Source: Sipunculus nudus (taxonomy: Eukaryota; Annelida; Sipuncula; Golfingiida; Sipunculidae). From it: a DNA stretch of 64,000 nt. The DNA lies in contig CM049314.1 in assembly GCA_026874595.1 (NCBI GenBank), positions 58,450,300 through 58,514,299 on the forward strand, written 5' to 3'. Both the position numbers and the translations under genes were made by a program. The notes beneath the pieces were generated by a model that saw only the letters and a list, made by a program, of their open reading frames with translations, was not told where the DNA came from and ran no database searches. Positions 32,296-48,819 of the stretch are shown here, one piece after another. How positions within the stretch are numbered: the first letter of the stretch is position 1; the number at the start of each line of letters is the position of its first letter.

Positions 32296-32758
32296 ATTAA
32301 GAACCCCACTATTCAAGGGAAACGATTTCTTTACCCACAAGGCCAACCAAAAGATTCGTACACTAAAGAGTACGCTTCACCGTAGCGTACTGTTTTGAGA
32401 GCCTGTGTATTGAAAACATGGCTCTCACTAGTTCTAGATTATCTACGATATTGATACCAGGGGGCCTGAATATAAGGGGTGGGGTGAAGATGGGGTTGTA
32501 TAGCCCCCCCCCCCCATTCAAAGAATAATATCTATATATATTTTTCCTGGTGCCGTTTTACTTTCATCCAAATGAGCCCTAATGAATTCCGTAATGGAGC
32601 ATTGTTTGCCAGCTTGTGACTGAAGAGCTGTTATTCTTTGGTCCATTCTGTAAAATGCGTCAATACCGGACTGTTCGCTGTAGTTGGGGCTCTCGAAATA
32701 TCATAAGACTGTCTTCATGGCCTGACGGACTTCGGCGGATGTGTGCGGAAGTGGAGAA

Positions 32759-33200
32759 CTATTTCCTCAGGTTCAGAGGTCGGACGGGCTGTATGAGTGT
32801 ATCATCGTTTTCTGTTACTGTTTCCACGATGTCTTGATCTCTCAGAGGAGGTGCTGTTCCCATATTCTGATCGCCAATGACGAATTCCTGATGAGACATG
32901 CGTGCACTGTGGTCAATCCTGAGGCAATCTGCCACTCGTTGTAGAAGCGGATGGATACTATTTGCTTCTGGACCGCCGTGCCGATCTGTTTCATTTAGCC
33001 GGTTAACCCTGGGTATATATCCTTTGTGTTTAAAACAATGGCCGATGGTGGCACTGCTGACACGCTTCGTCCAGCGAACTGCGTCACTAAGGACAAATCC
33101 CCTAAGTACCCTGTACACCATATGCGTACATGCACCGCTTGATCTCGTACACCTGTTAAATGCTCCAAACTCCTTATCTGGTTTGCCTCATTAAATGACA
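32759..33200 (-). pseudogene. Tigger/pogo-like (DDE, CENP-B type) transposase relic, C-terminal part
   Basis: The minus-strand frame from ATG at 33121 to a stop at 32759 (120 residues) carries the pattern of the end of Tigger/pogo transposases: VRWTKRVSSATIGHCFKHKG (W-x-x-V-x-x-x-T-I-x-x-C-F) and later FVIGDQNMGTAPPLRDQDIV with an acidic end. Upstream, a second frame (33201-33155) holds VYEIKRCMYAY, like the usual F-K-x-x-Y-R segment, so a frameshift separates them. The DDE catalytic part is not recognisable. Pogo-type terminal repeats lie 0.5 kb away. It is a dead DNA transposon fragment. Confidence 0.5.
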
Positions 33201-33575
33201 CTTATCCAAACAACTAGGTGTAAAATCAAGACCGGTCACTCGGTTGATGACAGCTATCCCTAAATAACTCAAGGGCGTTAAGTCTTTAATGAATCAGTGG
33301 CACCGGGTACTAGATCCATAAGCAGTGAGGCGTGACATGTTGTAAACACAGACGCGGCCAGGTCAGTTGAGTCCAAGCGATAACACCCCTGCTTGTCGAA
33401 ATATTTCCAACTTGTCTTAAGCTGGCATCAGGAAGTTGGCATATGATCAAGGGAATGTGGCACATTTGGTTAAGAAAGCACCTGGTGGATAGCGAGGCTG
33501 GCAAATGAACGAGGTAAATTAGTAATAAAGAAATAGAGACTTTGGTCTCTTAGATTAGTTTGCTATGAAATATTA

Positions 33576-33720
33576 GATCTAAACTTGGTTTAAAATAACT
33601 TATATTGGAAACATAATACCTTTTTTCTTAAACCATTTAATTAATTTAATTAGATATAAACTTGGTTTAAAATAACTTATATCGGAAACATAATACTTTT
33701 TTCTCTAAAATCATTTAATT
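33576..33720. repeat. tandem duplication, about 75 bp unit
   Basis: TAAACTTGGTTTAAAATAAC, then TTATAT(T/C)GGAAACATAATAC and CATTTAATTAAT, occur twice in tandem (starts near 33579 and 33656) with few differences. No gene was seen between 33201 and 34240. Confidence 0.7.
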
Positions 33721-34241
33721 AATAGTAATATATTTAAAATGTGATTCAGTATATAGGCCTATATATTTTTAATGTGCTATGCAGACTCTAAAAAGGCATA
33801 TGTGTGTGTTTGTGATAGCCATCCCCCACCCGTGAAGAAAAATTGGTGCCACTGATTGATACATCTGATTGAATAAGATTATGCGTAATGCTGTTATGAT
33901 CTAATGCACAGAGAGACCTGGGTACGGAATGCCTCGCCCGAATTTGTTGGACACCTGCCGTCTGCTGGAAAGTCCTTGCTCTGGTTTGTCAAGTTTGTTT
34001 CCATTAACAGATGTAATGGTTTCGTTGGTAGTGGCACCTGACGTCTGTTGCAGAAAAAGACAAATGCATGTAAGTTAATATATGTAAATACGGTTGCCTC
34101 TGACACTGGCGCCCATCGTTTGAAACTGGTGGAGTCACAGTATTCATGCTCAAGCCATTTTTTGTTTCAAAACGTCGTACCCATGTAAAATACCTTATGA
34201 TTACCCCGCCAGATTAATCATGACAACGTGCTGCATGTCCT

Positions 34242-35085
34242 GACCGACTTCTCTGGGTCGGAGCGCAAGGTTAGAGCACAGGACATAAAGCTTGGAGATC
34301 GTGACTTCGAATCCCAGCCGGGGCGGTGAGATTTCTTTTTACGGTCGGTCCTCACCCAGGGCGTGGCTCTCTGCGGGCTTAATGGGGATGCCCAGCGGTC
34401 GTGTTTTACTCTCGATCGAGTGCGCTTTTCGGGGCTCCTCGGTGGTATGACCCAGCCATGGGGACCATTAAGCCTCGGTCACAACCGGGATACGGTCGCC
34501 GTACGTCGAGTGTTTTGAGCTATTCCGTGCGGTACACGCACGGCAATCGTGCGTTCTTCAAAGGCCGCAGGGACTCTGCAACGACCGTAACTGACATAAG
34601 CGCAAGCGCTTATGTTGATGCGGCGGCCGTGCGTCAGGCAGCCACCTACGGGCTCTGTACGGGCACCGTACAGTAGACGTAGGAAGGTCGTAGGATACCC
34701 GTGCAATTTTTTACCCCAACTCGGCTTCGCGAGAGACGTACGGCGTACCTGCGGCTGTCGTAAGGGGTCTTTGCGGCTTCCGCAAGGTCAGCTTACGGCG
34801 TCCGCAGGGTTAGCTTTCTTTACCGTGCGAAGGCCGCGAGAAAGACACCGTGCCGTTCCCGCACGTCGGCCGCATAAGTATTCCTGCGGTCCCAAAAACC
34901 GTGCGGTACTCTACGGTGTGCGGTGACCGCAGCGGGTTGTGACCGAGGCTTTTTACGCAATCAGGGCCCGCAGGTCTCCGGGCCCGGTTAACACCAGGAT
35001 ATAAAAATGAGAGGACGCGTTTAATACTGCCCTGTACCCTAGCCCATTACCGGAAAAGAATTCTGCAGATGTACATATACTTCGT
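34242..35085 (+). mobile_element. tRNA-derived SINE, split by a younger insertion
   Basis: The head looks like a pol III promoter: box A-like GCAAGGTTAGAGCAC (34267-34281) and box B-like GACTTCGAATCCC (about 34302-34314). The body shares ordered blocks with the copy at 38728-39075: CGGCGAGATTT, GAGTGCGC, GGGGCTCCT/GGGGTTCCT, ACACCAGG(A/G)TATAAAA and GAGAAG/GAGGACGCG. A 482 bp inverted-repeat element interrupts it at 34470-34951. The tRNA part is too degenerate for a real tRNA gene. Confidence 0.65.
34470..34951. mobile_element. 482 bp DNA transposon/MITE nested in the SINE
   Basis: The terminal inverted repeats are AAGCCTCGGTCACAACC(G)G at the left and CGGGTTGTGACCGAGGCTT at the right, about 18 of 19 positions paired. 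The inside is GC- and CpG-rich, unlike the surroundings, with many short palindromes, for example ACATAAGCGC-AAGCGCTTATGT at 34595-34616. Open frames exist on both strands (for example 34401-34676) but none resembles a transposase. High CpG suggests a recent arrival or little methylation decay. Confidence 0.7.
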
Positions 35086-35089
35086 TTAG

Positions 35090-37130
35090 CCCACAATAGA
35101 AAACTTCCAACAATTAAAACATTAAAAAAAAAAAGAAATAAAAAAATATCAATAGGCTTTTGCTTCCTTTCCATTAACGTCTGGTATCCATATTTTTCCA
35201 ACCAGAAGGTCACGCTTAGGTCTACTACGTATTAAGTAAGTATTAGGTAAAATGGAAGTTAAATAAATCAATTTTAACAATAAAATAACCCTATCCGACT
35301 GCCCTGGCTCTTCCTGATCCACATTAATGCGTGATCTAGCTAGTGTCAAGGATATGAGCCTGTCCGTGCAATGCAATGCATGTTTTGACGTCAATCCGAC
35401 TATTTGCCTCCGCCAATATTGTTCATCCTCTTGTTTGTGTGTGTGTTCACATTATAACTCAAGCTATCATCAATGGAATCTCATTAAATTCTCAGGACAT
35501 GTCGGTAATTGGCCAATGAATAATCTATTATTGTGTCGATCCGGCCCAGATTGCGGACTCGGGAACCTCATCAAGGAATATGCACACATGTACAGTCACT
35601 TATGCACGAATGAATCTGGGGACATGGGGTTTTGAAGCATCCCACTTGGGGATCCACATATGGCAGAGGCTGCTTGCATTCTTTAAAGTACAGAATTGTA
35701 GCATGTGTATGCATTGTAATGTACACCAATTATCCAGCACATGAATCAGAAATGGCATTCGTTTCAAATAGCCAAATCAAGCTTTTAGGCGTTAAATGTG
35801 TTTTTATTTACAAAATATACCATACTGGTGACATGGTGATATCATGTAAAAACAAACAATCCCAAATGCGTCGTCTGTATCTCAATTATGGAATTATTAT
35901 GAAAGAGGTTGATGGGAACTTAAAGATACACGCATAACACAAAAAAGGTAACACACCAGCCTAATGTTACATTTGTTATATACTAATAACGTATGGTGTG
36001 AATGCGACTGCATAATACAATGGTACATGTGTTGTTCTTTTACCAGTGCACTTTGCAACAAGATCCACCGGTATTTTGCCTTGTCATGTTCAGTGTCTAT
36101 GTTAGGTCATGACTAACGTCATGATACCTATTACATTCAGTTAAAGAGCTATTGGTGTTTTTTTTGTTTAGTTTATTAAATAATGGCCGGATGACGCCAC
36201 GAGCCAGACAGTCCGACAGGTACGTGTTGTCCACAGAGTTCTTCATATGCCCTCTAGATGTCGCTCAGTGCGGAGGTTGCAATAAGTCGAACAGGGCATA
36301 TTCATAGACCATTTTGAAATAAAAAATAAAATAATCTCCAAATCGAGTTGCTTGACTAAAACTTAAGTTCGTTATCATAACCGCCGTAACATGTTTTAGG
36401 GTTTAACCTTTGATTAACCAGATCTAACTGACTTAGATTTCCTACCATAATGGTTTTTCGCGTTTTGGTTAAAATCCAGCAGAGTCCCATAAGATATGAT
36501 CAACGTCAGATGAATACATCCGTGTAAGCTTGTCGTTCAGCCGGGGAACCCACTTAAAGATTATCTTGAAAGCTTCTCATACCTGGAGGCATCATTGAAT
36601 TGATATGTAGCGCCCTCTTTTAGTTAATTGACGAACTATTATACCATATCATTAAAATGATCAGCAATTTAAAATGTGTATTTTTTCATCGATTCGTTTG
36701 CAGAAAGGTTACCTTAACAAGTAGCAAACTTGCCAAGAGCTGTTAGGTGTAAAGGGCATCTTGAAAAAAAAAATCAAAATGAAGGATAACATGGGATTTA
36801 GCGAAACTTATAAACGAATTCATGTAATGTGTCAATTGGTAGAATACTCCAAATAAATATTTTTTTAGATAAACTCAAAATATTAACGAGGGGATAGTTT
36901 CCTCATGAAAGGATGGATATTTGTGAGGGAGGGCCCCACATAATAGTTGTGAGGATACGGAGTTAGAGCCGGTCACGAAAGTTATGCTCCACCTTGGCGG
37001 AGGCATGCGCTCAATTGACTACCGTTCTAATTTGTTTATCGTCGGACATCCTGTCGCCCTTTTGTGTGACCTAAAAAGATAGCGTCGCTCCCCCGTCCCA
37101 TGTACAAAAAGTTCAGGACACATTGTGTCA
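35090..37130. other. stretch without a recognised gene
   Basis: Open frames at 35327-35635 (Cys-rich) and 35632-35937 on the plus strand lie end to end but show no known domain and no flanking splice signals. At 36992 GGCGGAGGC resembles a family A repeat end. Nothing else is supported. Confidence 0.4.
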
Positions 37131-37223
37131 ACGTCACCATGAGAAAAAAACAATCTGCCACTATACCTCATAAAGACCACAGTGCTGAGAGTCGGACATA
37201 CAATTAACTGCCAGGTTCTCAGG

Positions 37224-41659
<4,436 letters not shown>

Positions 41660-41661
<2 letters not shown>

Positions 41662-41665
41662 ATAA
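41660..41665 (+). terminator. polyadenylation signal overlapping the stop codon of C1q gene A
   Basis: The stop and signal overlap as TAAATAAAG. If used, the 3' UTR would be only about 15-30 nt. No other AATAAA is obvious in the following 300 bp. Confidence 0.4.
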
Positions 41666-41814
41666 AGATAATGTCATATAAGTTTATGACTTTGTTTTGT
41701 GAATGACCTGCAGATTCACGTTTCTGTTATACTGGAACCGTCAGAGGAACATCTGTAATCTCTCAAGACCGGGTTAACCTTGTGTTAATTATATATAATG
41801 TTAAGTTACGTAGG

Positions 41815-41960
41815 CATTTTTAAAGGAAAATATCGGGTCAATCCCGGATTCGAACCCGTATCGATAGCGCACATATCCGGCAATCCAACCGCTTCATTCC
41901 AAAAGCAAGTTTCATTAGCAAGACACTTCGGTACCCTTTTTTATATGCATACCATAACAC
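41815..41960 (-). mobile_element. tRNA-derived SINE-like repeat
   Basis: The minus strand reads AGCGGTTGGATTGCCGG (box A-like) and ACGGGTTCGAATCCGGG (box B). A sister end (AGCCAGACACTTCGATACC) recurs at 42177. It has no intact cloverleaf or anticodon stem, so it is not scored as a tRNA gene. Confidence 0.5.
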
Positions 41961-42213
41961 ACTCCCAGTCAAGAGCGTTCTTATATCAGAACGAAATTAA
42001 TAAACCCAGGAGTCACACTTTTTTTGCGAACTAGGTGGCTCTAATAACCAAGTTACTTCAGACCACCATATAGCTGGGCCCCAAATCTTGGTGTTATTTT
42101 GGAAGAGCCTCCAGATATTACATACATATTTTAGCTATGTCGATCCCTTATTCGAACCATTGTGGGGGGCTTCCTTAGCCAGACACTTCGATACCTTTTT
42201 ACATGTACCTAGA

Positions 42214-42217
<4 letters not shown>

Positions 42218-42278
<61 letters not shown>

Positions 42279-42343
42279 AAACAATATATATATATATATA
42301 TATACATATATACAAACATATATATATATACATATAAACACAC

Positions 42344-42439
<96 letters not shown>
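42218..42439. repeat. long (TA)n array with TACA/TATG interruptions
   Basis: About 220 bp of TA-dominated sequence with islands of ACATATATACAAACATA. Two overlapping minus-strand frames of 95 and 77 codons, nearly all Ile and Tyr, arise from it and are not genes. Confidence 0.95.
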
Positions 42440-42442
<3 letters not shown>

Positions 42443-43380
42443 GCTTCATATTTGCGAGGCTGAAATTTGTACAACCGTATTTTCATTTATTATAAAATAA
42501 GAAAAATATACTACAATACCTGTCTTATTTTTGTTACAGTCATTGTATTATGACCTGCGCCACAGTCAATGTTTTGACAATTTTTAATACGTGTTTGCAT
42601 TTGCCGGTCCCGATACCATCTACAGATACGGTTGTTGATTAACTAACCATATTTCAAGAGGTATTGTAACTAATCAGTTTATGCTAATGCATCAAACTAC
42701 CCTGCTTATCCTTATTAATGGTGTATCTTATTCCCTAGAATTTCATATTCGCGGTTATTTCAAATTTGCGAATATCGCGAAATAAAAACCCTCGCGAACA
42801 AAAAGGCAGCCATAGTATATGTATATATATTCATGGGTGGATTCCAATTTAGTTTTTGGAGAGGAGGGCATGAGATAAAGGACATGATCACCTTGTGTGC
42901 ATTATCAATCAATCGTCAGGGCTCCCAGCTAATAGAGACTGAATTTCATACAAGCTAATGCTCCTCGTTTAGGTTTCCGTTGACATCGCAAAAATGAAAC
43001 CTCGATAAACCTTTAAAAAAGAAAAAGATAAAAAATGCGACCTCGCAAATATAAGGCCATATTGCTTTGTTCAAAAGTGTACATGTCACCTGTCAAATAC
43101 ATAGAGGATATGGCTGAACTATATAAACCAATGAAAGAACTCACAATTTGTATGGAAACAGAGCAAGTTGGCACTTGCTTGATGGAATACCCTCCCGCAT
43201 GAACGTAGGGCAGCAAGCTCTATTTTTCTTACATATAAGCAATAAAGGCTCATTTTTTCAAACTTTGTTGAAAAATGGAATATGTAAATTGAGCTATCAA
43301 AATGTATTTATAATATTGATTTTTTTAATGAAAGCAAAGGCGCTTGATTTGCTATTAGTGTCAGATTTCGGTTAAATATA
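42440..43380. other. stretch without a recognised gene
   Basis: Only short repeat-like fragments were seen (ATTCGCGGTTATTTC near 42750 and CGCGAAATAAAAACCCTCGCG near 42777, also similar near 5030). No exon. Confidence 0.4.
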
Positions 43381-43732
43381 TTACTTTTCCGGGCCATTTC
43401 TGTATTACTATTACTTATTTGACATTTTTCTAACGTTTTTCTTACTATATAGTCCGACAGCCATGGCACATCGATTTCAGACTAAGTCATGCGTGATTAG
43501 CTGAACTATTGTTCCTTCAGCCGTGTCACCATCTGAAGACTTTAGTAGTAGACACATCAACCAATCAGAAAGCGCGTCCTCGGTTGCTATGCCATGGCTG
43601 TCGGACCTTACGACGAGGGCCAGCCTATCTTAAATATTAAGTAAATAATAAAGAGATGGACCATATAGTGCGAAAAATGCTAGGAATATGTCAGATAAGT
43701 AATAGTTATAAAGAAATGACCTAGAAAAGTAA
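43381..43732. mobile_element. foldback element with nested inverted repeats
   Basis: The outer arms of about 75 bp (43381-43456 and 43659-43732) are inverted copies with scattered mismatches, e.g. ACTATTACTTATTTGACAT versus ATGTCAGATAAGTAATAGT. Inside, GTCCGACAGCCATGGCA (43452-43468) pairs perfectly with TGCCATGGCTGTCGGAC (43590-43606). No coding capacity. It fits a MITE or foldback transposon. Confidence 0.65.
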
Positions 43733-43869
43733 CAAATTTAACTGAAATATACACTGATACCAGCCTCTTTTAGATATATAATATTTCATAGTAAACTGAG
43801 AAATGGAACCAACGTCATTATTTTATTAATATATTTCATTCCCAATGTATAAATTTCATTCTCTGATTA

Positions 43870-44518
43870 CATTGCCCCCCCCCTTGTTCAAAAGTTGGGG
43901 AATATGTAACCCCAACCCCGACCCCGTATATACGCCCCAAAATATGGTGGCCAGCGCGTGTGTGGACATAAAAAAAATTGATTGAGTGCTCGGTTCATCC
44001 TGTTCGGTCATGGGAAAGCCCAACCTGACAGTCTAAATATAGATAAACTGGTCTATAAGATATCGTTTTTCACATTTTATCATCCCCAGTAGCCAATGGC
44101 CTGTGTACTTGAAGGTATTGGGTGCGTTTAATGTATATTATATAAGTCACTGGAGCGTCTCAGTGATTTCAATTTGTGCAGTTAATGCAAACCCGCGTCC
44201 TGTACAGCAATACCTTATCTTTGTTTTATATGTTTTTTGTATATATACCCCCCACTTTTTGGCAAGGGGGGGGGGGATGGCCAATGTAATCATCCCCCCA
44301 AATTTTCAGAGAATAATATTATAATATAGCAAATGAAATATATTAATAAATAGAATTAAAAACTTTCCATTTACTAAAAAATGTTATATCCAAATCTTGC
44401 TTAGAATTCACAAAATAACTTATTTTCTATTATAATATTAAAATTATTTGAAATATAATTAAGTATATATATGTATAAATATATAAATATGTATATTATA
44501 ATCGTACACACACAGATA

Positions 44519-44592
<74 letters not shown>

Positions 44593-44640
44593 AAGTCATC
44601 CCCCCACCCTGGAAGAAAAATTAACGCCACTGCCTCTAAT
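43870..44640. repeat. decayed repeat with G/C homopolymer runs and a (TA)n array (44526-44590)
   Basis: The block GGGGGGGGGGATGGCCAATG and ATCATCCCCCCAAATTTTC, then the TA array and TCATCCCCCCACCCTGGAAG with AAAAATTAACGCCACTG, resembles 32480-32560 plus 33820-33860. It is likely one more dispersed family with poly-C edges. No gene. Confidence 0.45.
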
Positions 44641-44731
44641 CGTAATAAATATATACCGGTACACGTAGTTATTGCTGGGACCGACTTGGCAACACAGCTA
44701 TCGGATCAATTAATGTGTTCGGGTCTAGTGA

Positions 44732-45460
44732 GCCGGGAATGTGAGGTTTTGTCTCAAATACAATGAGATCTTAGCCAGAGGTTCCGATAGGGAACTAGAC
44801 TTAAAGACAAATGATAACTTTAAAATTTATCGTTTGAAATATAAACACAATTTCATCTGCCTTGTCAATAAAACGGACCCGAATACCAAGTCATCGCCGA
44901 CAGGGGCCACCAATGAAGTTTGAAAGGTTTATTGGGTGCGTTCAGTGCAAGGGGCGCCAATTCAGGTCATGGGTAAGCGCAACCTGTTTCTCTAAAAAGT
45001 TGATCAGTGTTGATAAGGGGTTCTGTTTACTGGTATGGGGTGAATCGTTTGTTTAACAAATCAGTAAATTGAGAACAAAGCTAAATGATGAATCGATGTC
45101 TTCGGACCTAATGAGCCCGCAATGCGAGTTTTTGACTCAAATACAATAGGCCTGAGAGTCCGAAAGCGAACTCGATTTAAAGACAAATTAGAACTTTTAG
45201 ATTTATCATTTGAAATATAAACACAATTTCATCTGCCTTGTCAAATAAACAGGCCCGAATACAAAGTCATCGCCGACAGGGGGCACCAGTGAAGATGGAA
45301 AGGTTTATTGGGTGCGTCCAGTGCAAGGGGCGCCCATTCAGGTCATGGGTAATCGCAACCTGTTCTTTAAAAAAGTGAATAAGCGTGTCTGTAAGATTAA
45401 TGTTTCCACGTTTCATGAACCTGGTAGATAAGGGTCTGTGTACTTGTATGTTTCCTCTCA
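44732..45460 (+). repeat. 376 bp tandem duplication
   Basis: Two copies (44732-45005 and 45109-45380) share ACACAATTTCATCTGCCTTG, AAGTCATCGCCGACAGGGG, AAGGTTTATTGGGTGCGT and CAGTGCAAGGGGCGCC, offset 376 bp. A shorter third match (GGTATTGGGTGCGTTTAATG) lies at 44114. Open frames differ between copies, so coding function is unlikely. Confidence 0.7.
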
Positions 45461-45674
45461 AACGTGGACAGGGCTTGTATTAATTACTACATACAACAAG
45501 GCAGTTCAAATATGTATCCATAAAGTAATTCAATGAAAAGCACATTGCAGGCATGGTTGATGTAATGTATGATATCGATTTAGTGTGGTGATGATAAATA
45601 AATCACGTTTGTGAGTTATGTGAATTGAAAATATGGAAATGACCTGTCTAAATTGATTGCATTATTATTTGATT

Positions 45675-45675
<1 letters not shown>

Positions 45676-45720
<45 letters not shown>
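45676..45720. repeat. (TA)n microsatellite
   Basis: A TA tract; no gene in the flanks 45470-46120. Confidence 0.9.
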
Positions 45721-45722
<2 letters not shown>

Positions 45723-46121
45723 TTTTAAAGGTTTAATTGTAGGGAAAATGTTATGTATAACGACCTAACATGATACTGATTTATCCACGTCATTCTGCAC
45801 TCTGTTTAAGGTCTAGTTTCTTACACAGGCACACGATGGCGTTCCGCTACCCGTAGTAATAACTATAAACTAGAATAATTACGTTAGGCGTAGGCTTTAT
45901 TCGGATATTTTCGCTATCTATTGGAAAATATACACCCAACAAATCAAAATAAAGTCACGTGGACAACAACAATTCCAAGGATAATCCAACAGATTAATTG
46001 CATGTTCGAAAAGATCACACCGAATGACATGCAAAGAAGCAACCCACAATAAAATTATGTCAAAATTTGTTTCACATTATAATTAAGGCTTTATACTTAA
46101 AAAATGGATTTTTATGAATGC

Positions 46122-46437
46122 AAGCCCCGCCATTCAGCTAATCTGTCCATACTCCGAGGTTTATTCGAGCGTAAGTGACTGTACATTAGTGAATATTCCT
46201 TGATGACCTTTTGGTTTCGGTCCATATGCCGGATCCACACAAAAACCAAATCGATTTTTCAATAGCCATTCACCCACGGCAATTTAATCAATGTGTCCTT
46301 GTATCTTTGCAGAGCTATCATGAAAATTTAATGGAAATCCTTTTTGATTAACGTTGCTAACAGATAAAGAGACAGACAGACAAAGCAACGCCGCAAAAAA
46401 CATAACCCCTACCGCTTGGCGGAGTTAATTATGTTAC
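46122..46437 (+). mobile_element. dispersed repeat family A copy
   Basis: From GCAAGCCCCGCCATTCAGCT, through AGTGAATATTCCTTGATGAC and GATCCACACAAAAACCAAAT, to CTACCGCTTGGCGGAG. It has the same order as the copies at 39811 and 57150 and is similar in size. Confidence 0.6.
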
Positions 46438-46439
46438 CT

Positions 46440-48800
46440 CATCTGAATAGCATTCCCGTTGTATATGCCAGTAGACTCAAGATTCAATACTCAAACGATG
46501 GAATGTTACTTATAAATTATATATTGATATCATTTTTAATGCCATATCACTTAAATTATTTGATAATGAAGTAGCCTTTCCAGTCATTTCTATTTTCTTA
46601 GGTCGTTCCTTGTGAAATAATTAATATATCGCGCATACCAAATAATTGATATAATAATGCTTGGGTATACTATGCAGTTTACTCAATGAACAAATCACTA
46701 TAAACACTATACACGTGAAAATCGCGAACCTTTAACCCAACTAATATGAAGCTATCCACAGTCTCTAAAAAAAGGAAAGATTTAGTGTGAGCGGGTTTGA
46801 TCCTAGGTTTCCAGGTGCAGTTATGACGAAACCAAAGGTGTCCGAAGTTATATACCAAAGCACAGCTAGGCCTGAGGCCACGTTAAAAGGATACAAGGAT
46901 ACAACTATGTCCCACAGTTCTGGGAAAGGGCCACACATTTTCTAATCCACTTTATATGTGACCCTTGTGAACTTAAGTTTTTGTTCTGTTTTACGTATTC
47001 GACTCTTTTAAGTGACTGAGGCAATTACAGCAGTTGGAAACAGTACTACCAGGAACTCGGTGCTCTTCGCACCACCCCTCCCCCCCCCCCCCGAAAAAAA
47101 AAAAATCCACGAGAAATAGTAGCTTGGAGTCTGTTATCTCTTAATACACGACTCAGTAGCCACTACTATTGGGTTTGTAAGCCAAAATTGAGTCTTGATA
47201 CAAGCTATACTGGGAATGTACTGCAAAGGAGGACCGGGGTTCATCAGTATATAGGACAGGCTTGGATGTGGATTGAGGCACTGACGGAGGTGTGCGCTCT
47301 GTGAGTACTTTCTATTTTTTTTCTATTTTTAAGTGGTGTAAAGAATATTTATATGTTGTTACTTACTACCCGTGGCCAATATGATTCATTAAATATTTGT
47401 ATCTTATTTATATTTATACCAATCTATTAATTAATTTAACCAATAAAATAAATGTTAATCGTTCTTCCAACTTACCGGTCACTGATGTTCGTTTGATCAT
47501 TAATGTGGTAGTTTCTTTGTTTAATTCTTTGTCTGTCTAATAACAGGCTTTCAGAAGGAAAAAAAAATAATAACTACACGAAACGTTTCTAAGGACTGGA
47601 TAACTGTCAAATAAAGAAAAAAAACACAAATTTGGTGCGAATCCAGATAAAGGAGGAACCTATAGTTGGGCTGTTATTTTGGCGTAGGTATGTGTTCTCT
47701 TGAGTGCATTTTAGTTCATGTAAGCTTCTCCTGGGATATTAGATTTTGTCCCGTTGGCTATCCTAATTACATATGAAGTTAGATCATTAGTCCCAACATG
47801 CGGCCAGTCTAACAATGATGAAAACACCAAGCAATCACCGGGTAATCATATAACGTACTTTAATCATTCATGGACACAGAAGACCATATCATGCATGTAC
47901 TCACCTTATTAATGGGAAAACGAATGGGTAATTATCAGCTTTACCGCTCAAAGTAAAGTCGCTAATATCACGGACAATGATCCATTTTGTCTGCTCGGTA
48001 TATTTTTAACACTAATAAAAGACTCGAGTATTCTGAACATCTGCATCAACAATCCTTTAATCATAAACTTGTGAATACACTATCTTATATTATCTGATGC
48101 TTTAGTGCTTTTGGGTGAACCTGTGAGTGACGAGTGACAATGAGTAGTCTTTGAATTCATCATGCTGTTCCATTACTAATTATTAAGGCCTCCATTTTCC
48201 CGCAGAGTTTAATCATATTCGGTCTTTTAACAAAATATCAAGCAGTGTAGGATTAGCGTGCGTGCTTGTACCATATCCTAACATACAATAAAATATAAAA
48301 ATGTCATAAAAGGACAGAACAGATATAAAAAGATGACACCAAATTATATCTTGCAAATTTTTTTTTTTTTGCGTTTAAGTCAAATCAATATACGAGAAAA
48401 CAATATTTTGTCTTGCATCTATATTTAAAGGAATAAATTAAATCGTGCACTTACTGGTGGAACAGAAAATTTTGTGCGAATTTTATACATTTGACACATT
48501 CACTGCCAAGCCCATGTTCATGCATGCCCAGTGTCAGGGTCATACACACGGACCCCAGCAACCCCTAGCCACCGAGGGTGACTAAAATGTTTAATGTATC
48601 TGTGAGTACATTTTAGTCACCTACCGACGTAGGCACTTGGGTGGGATTCTAAGCTCCGAACGATGTGTCAATAAAAGAAAGAAACCTTTCATGATCTCGT
48701 TTATTTTATTTCATTAAGACGAATGTCTGTTATGGTAACCTGCGTATGTCATAGCCATTTTGAAAAGCACTTCCCGTGTCTTTTTAGACAAAAAAAAACA
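46440..48800. other. stretch without a recognised gene
   Basis: At 47145-47215 a block (ACACGACTCAGTAGCC... ACAAGC(T/C)ATAC, GGAATGTACTGCA) recurs near 62330-62415, a dispersed repeat. A C run followed by A run lies at 47073-47105. No exon was found. Confidence 0.45.
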
Positions 48801-48819
48801 CACACACACAATAACTGAC

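Noticed and set aside
33894-34106. Minus-strand open stretch with an acceptor-like CTTTTTCTGCAACAG and a Thr/Asn-rich frame ending near 33905
   Set aside because: It could be a last exon, but no upstream exon or family match was found and the region is full of repeats. Too weak to annotate.
34263-34330. tRNA gene suggested by box A and box B-like motifs; likewise 38760-38815 and 41850-41930 (minus)
   Set aside because: No acceptable anticodon stem or acceptor pairing. The motifs are followed by shared SINE bodies, so they are SINE heads.
35327-35937. Two adjacent plus-strand frames of about 100 codons
   Set aside because: No domain, splice signals or composition bias supports coding; left as unassigned sequence.
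42199-42486. Ile/Tyr-rich frames of 95 and 77 codons
   Set aside because: Translation of a (TA)n array.
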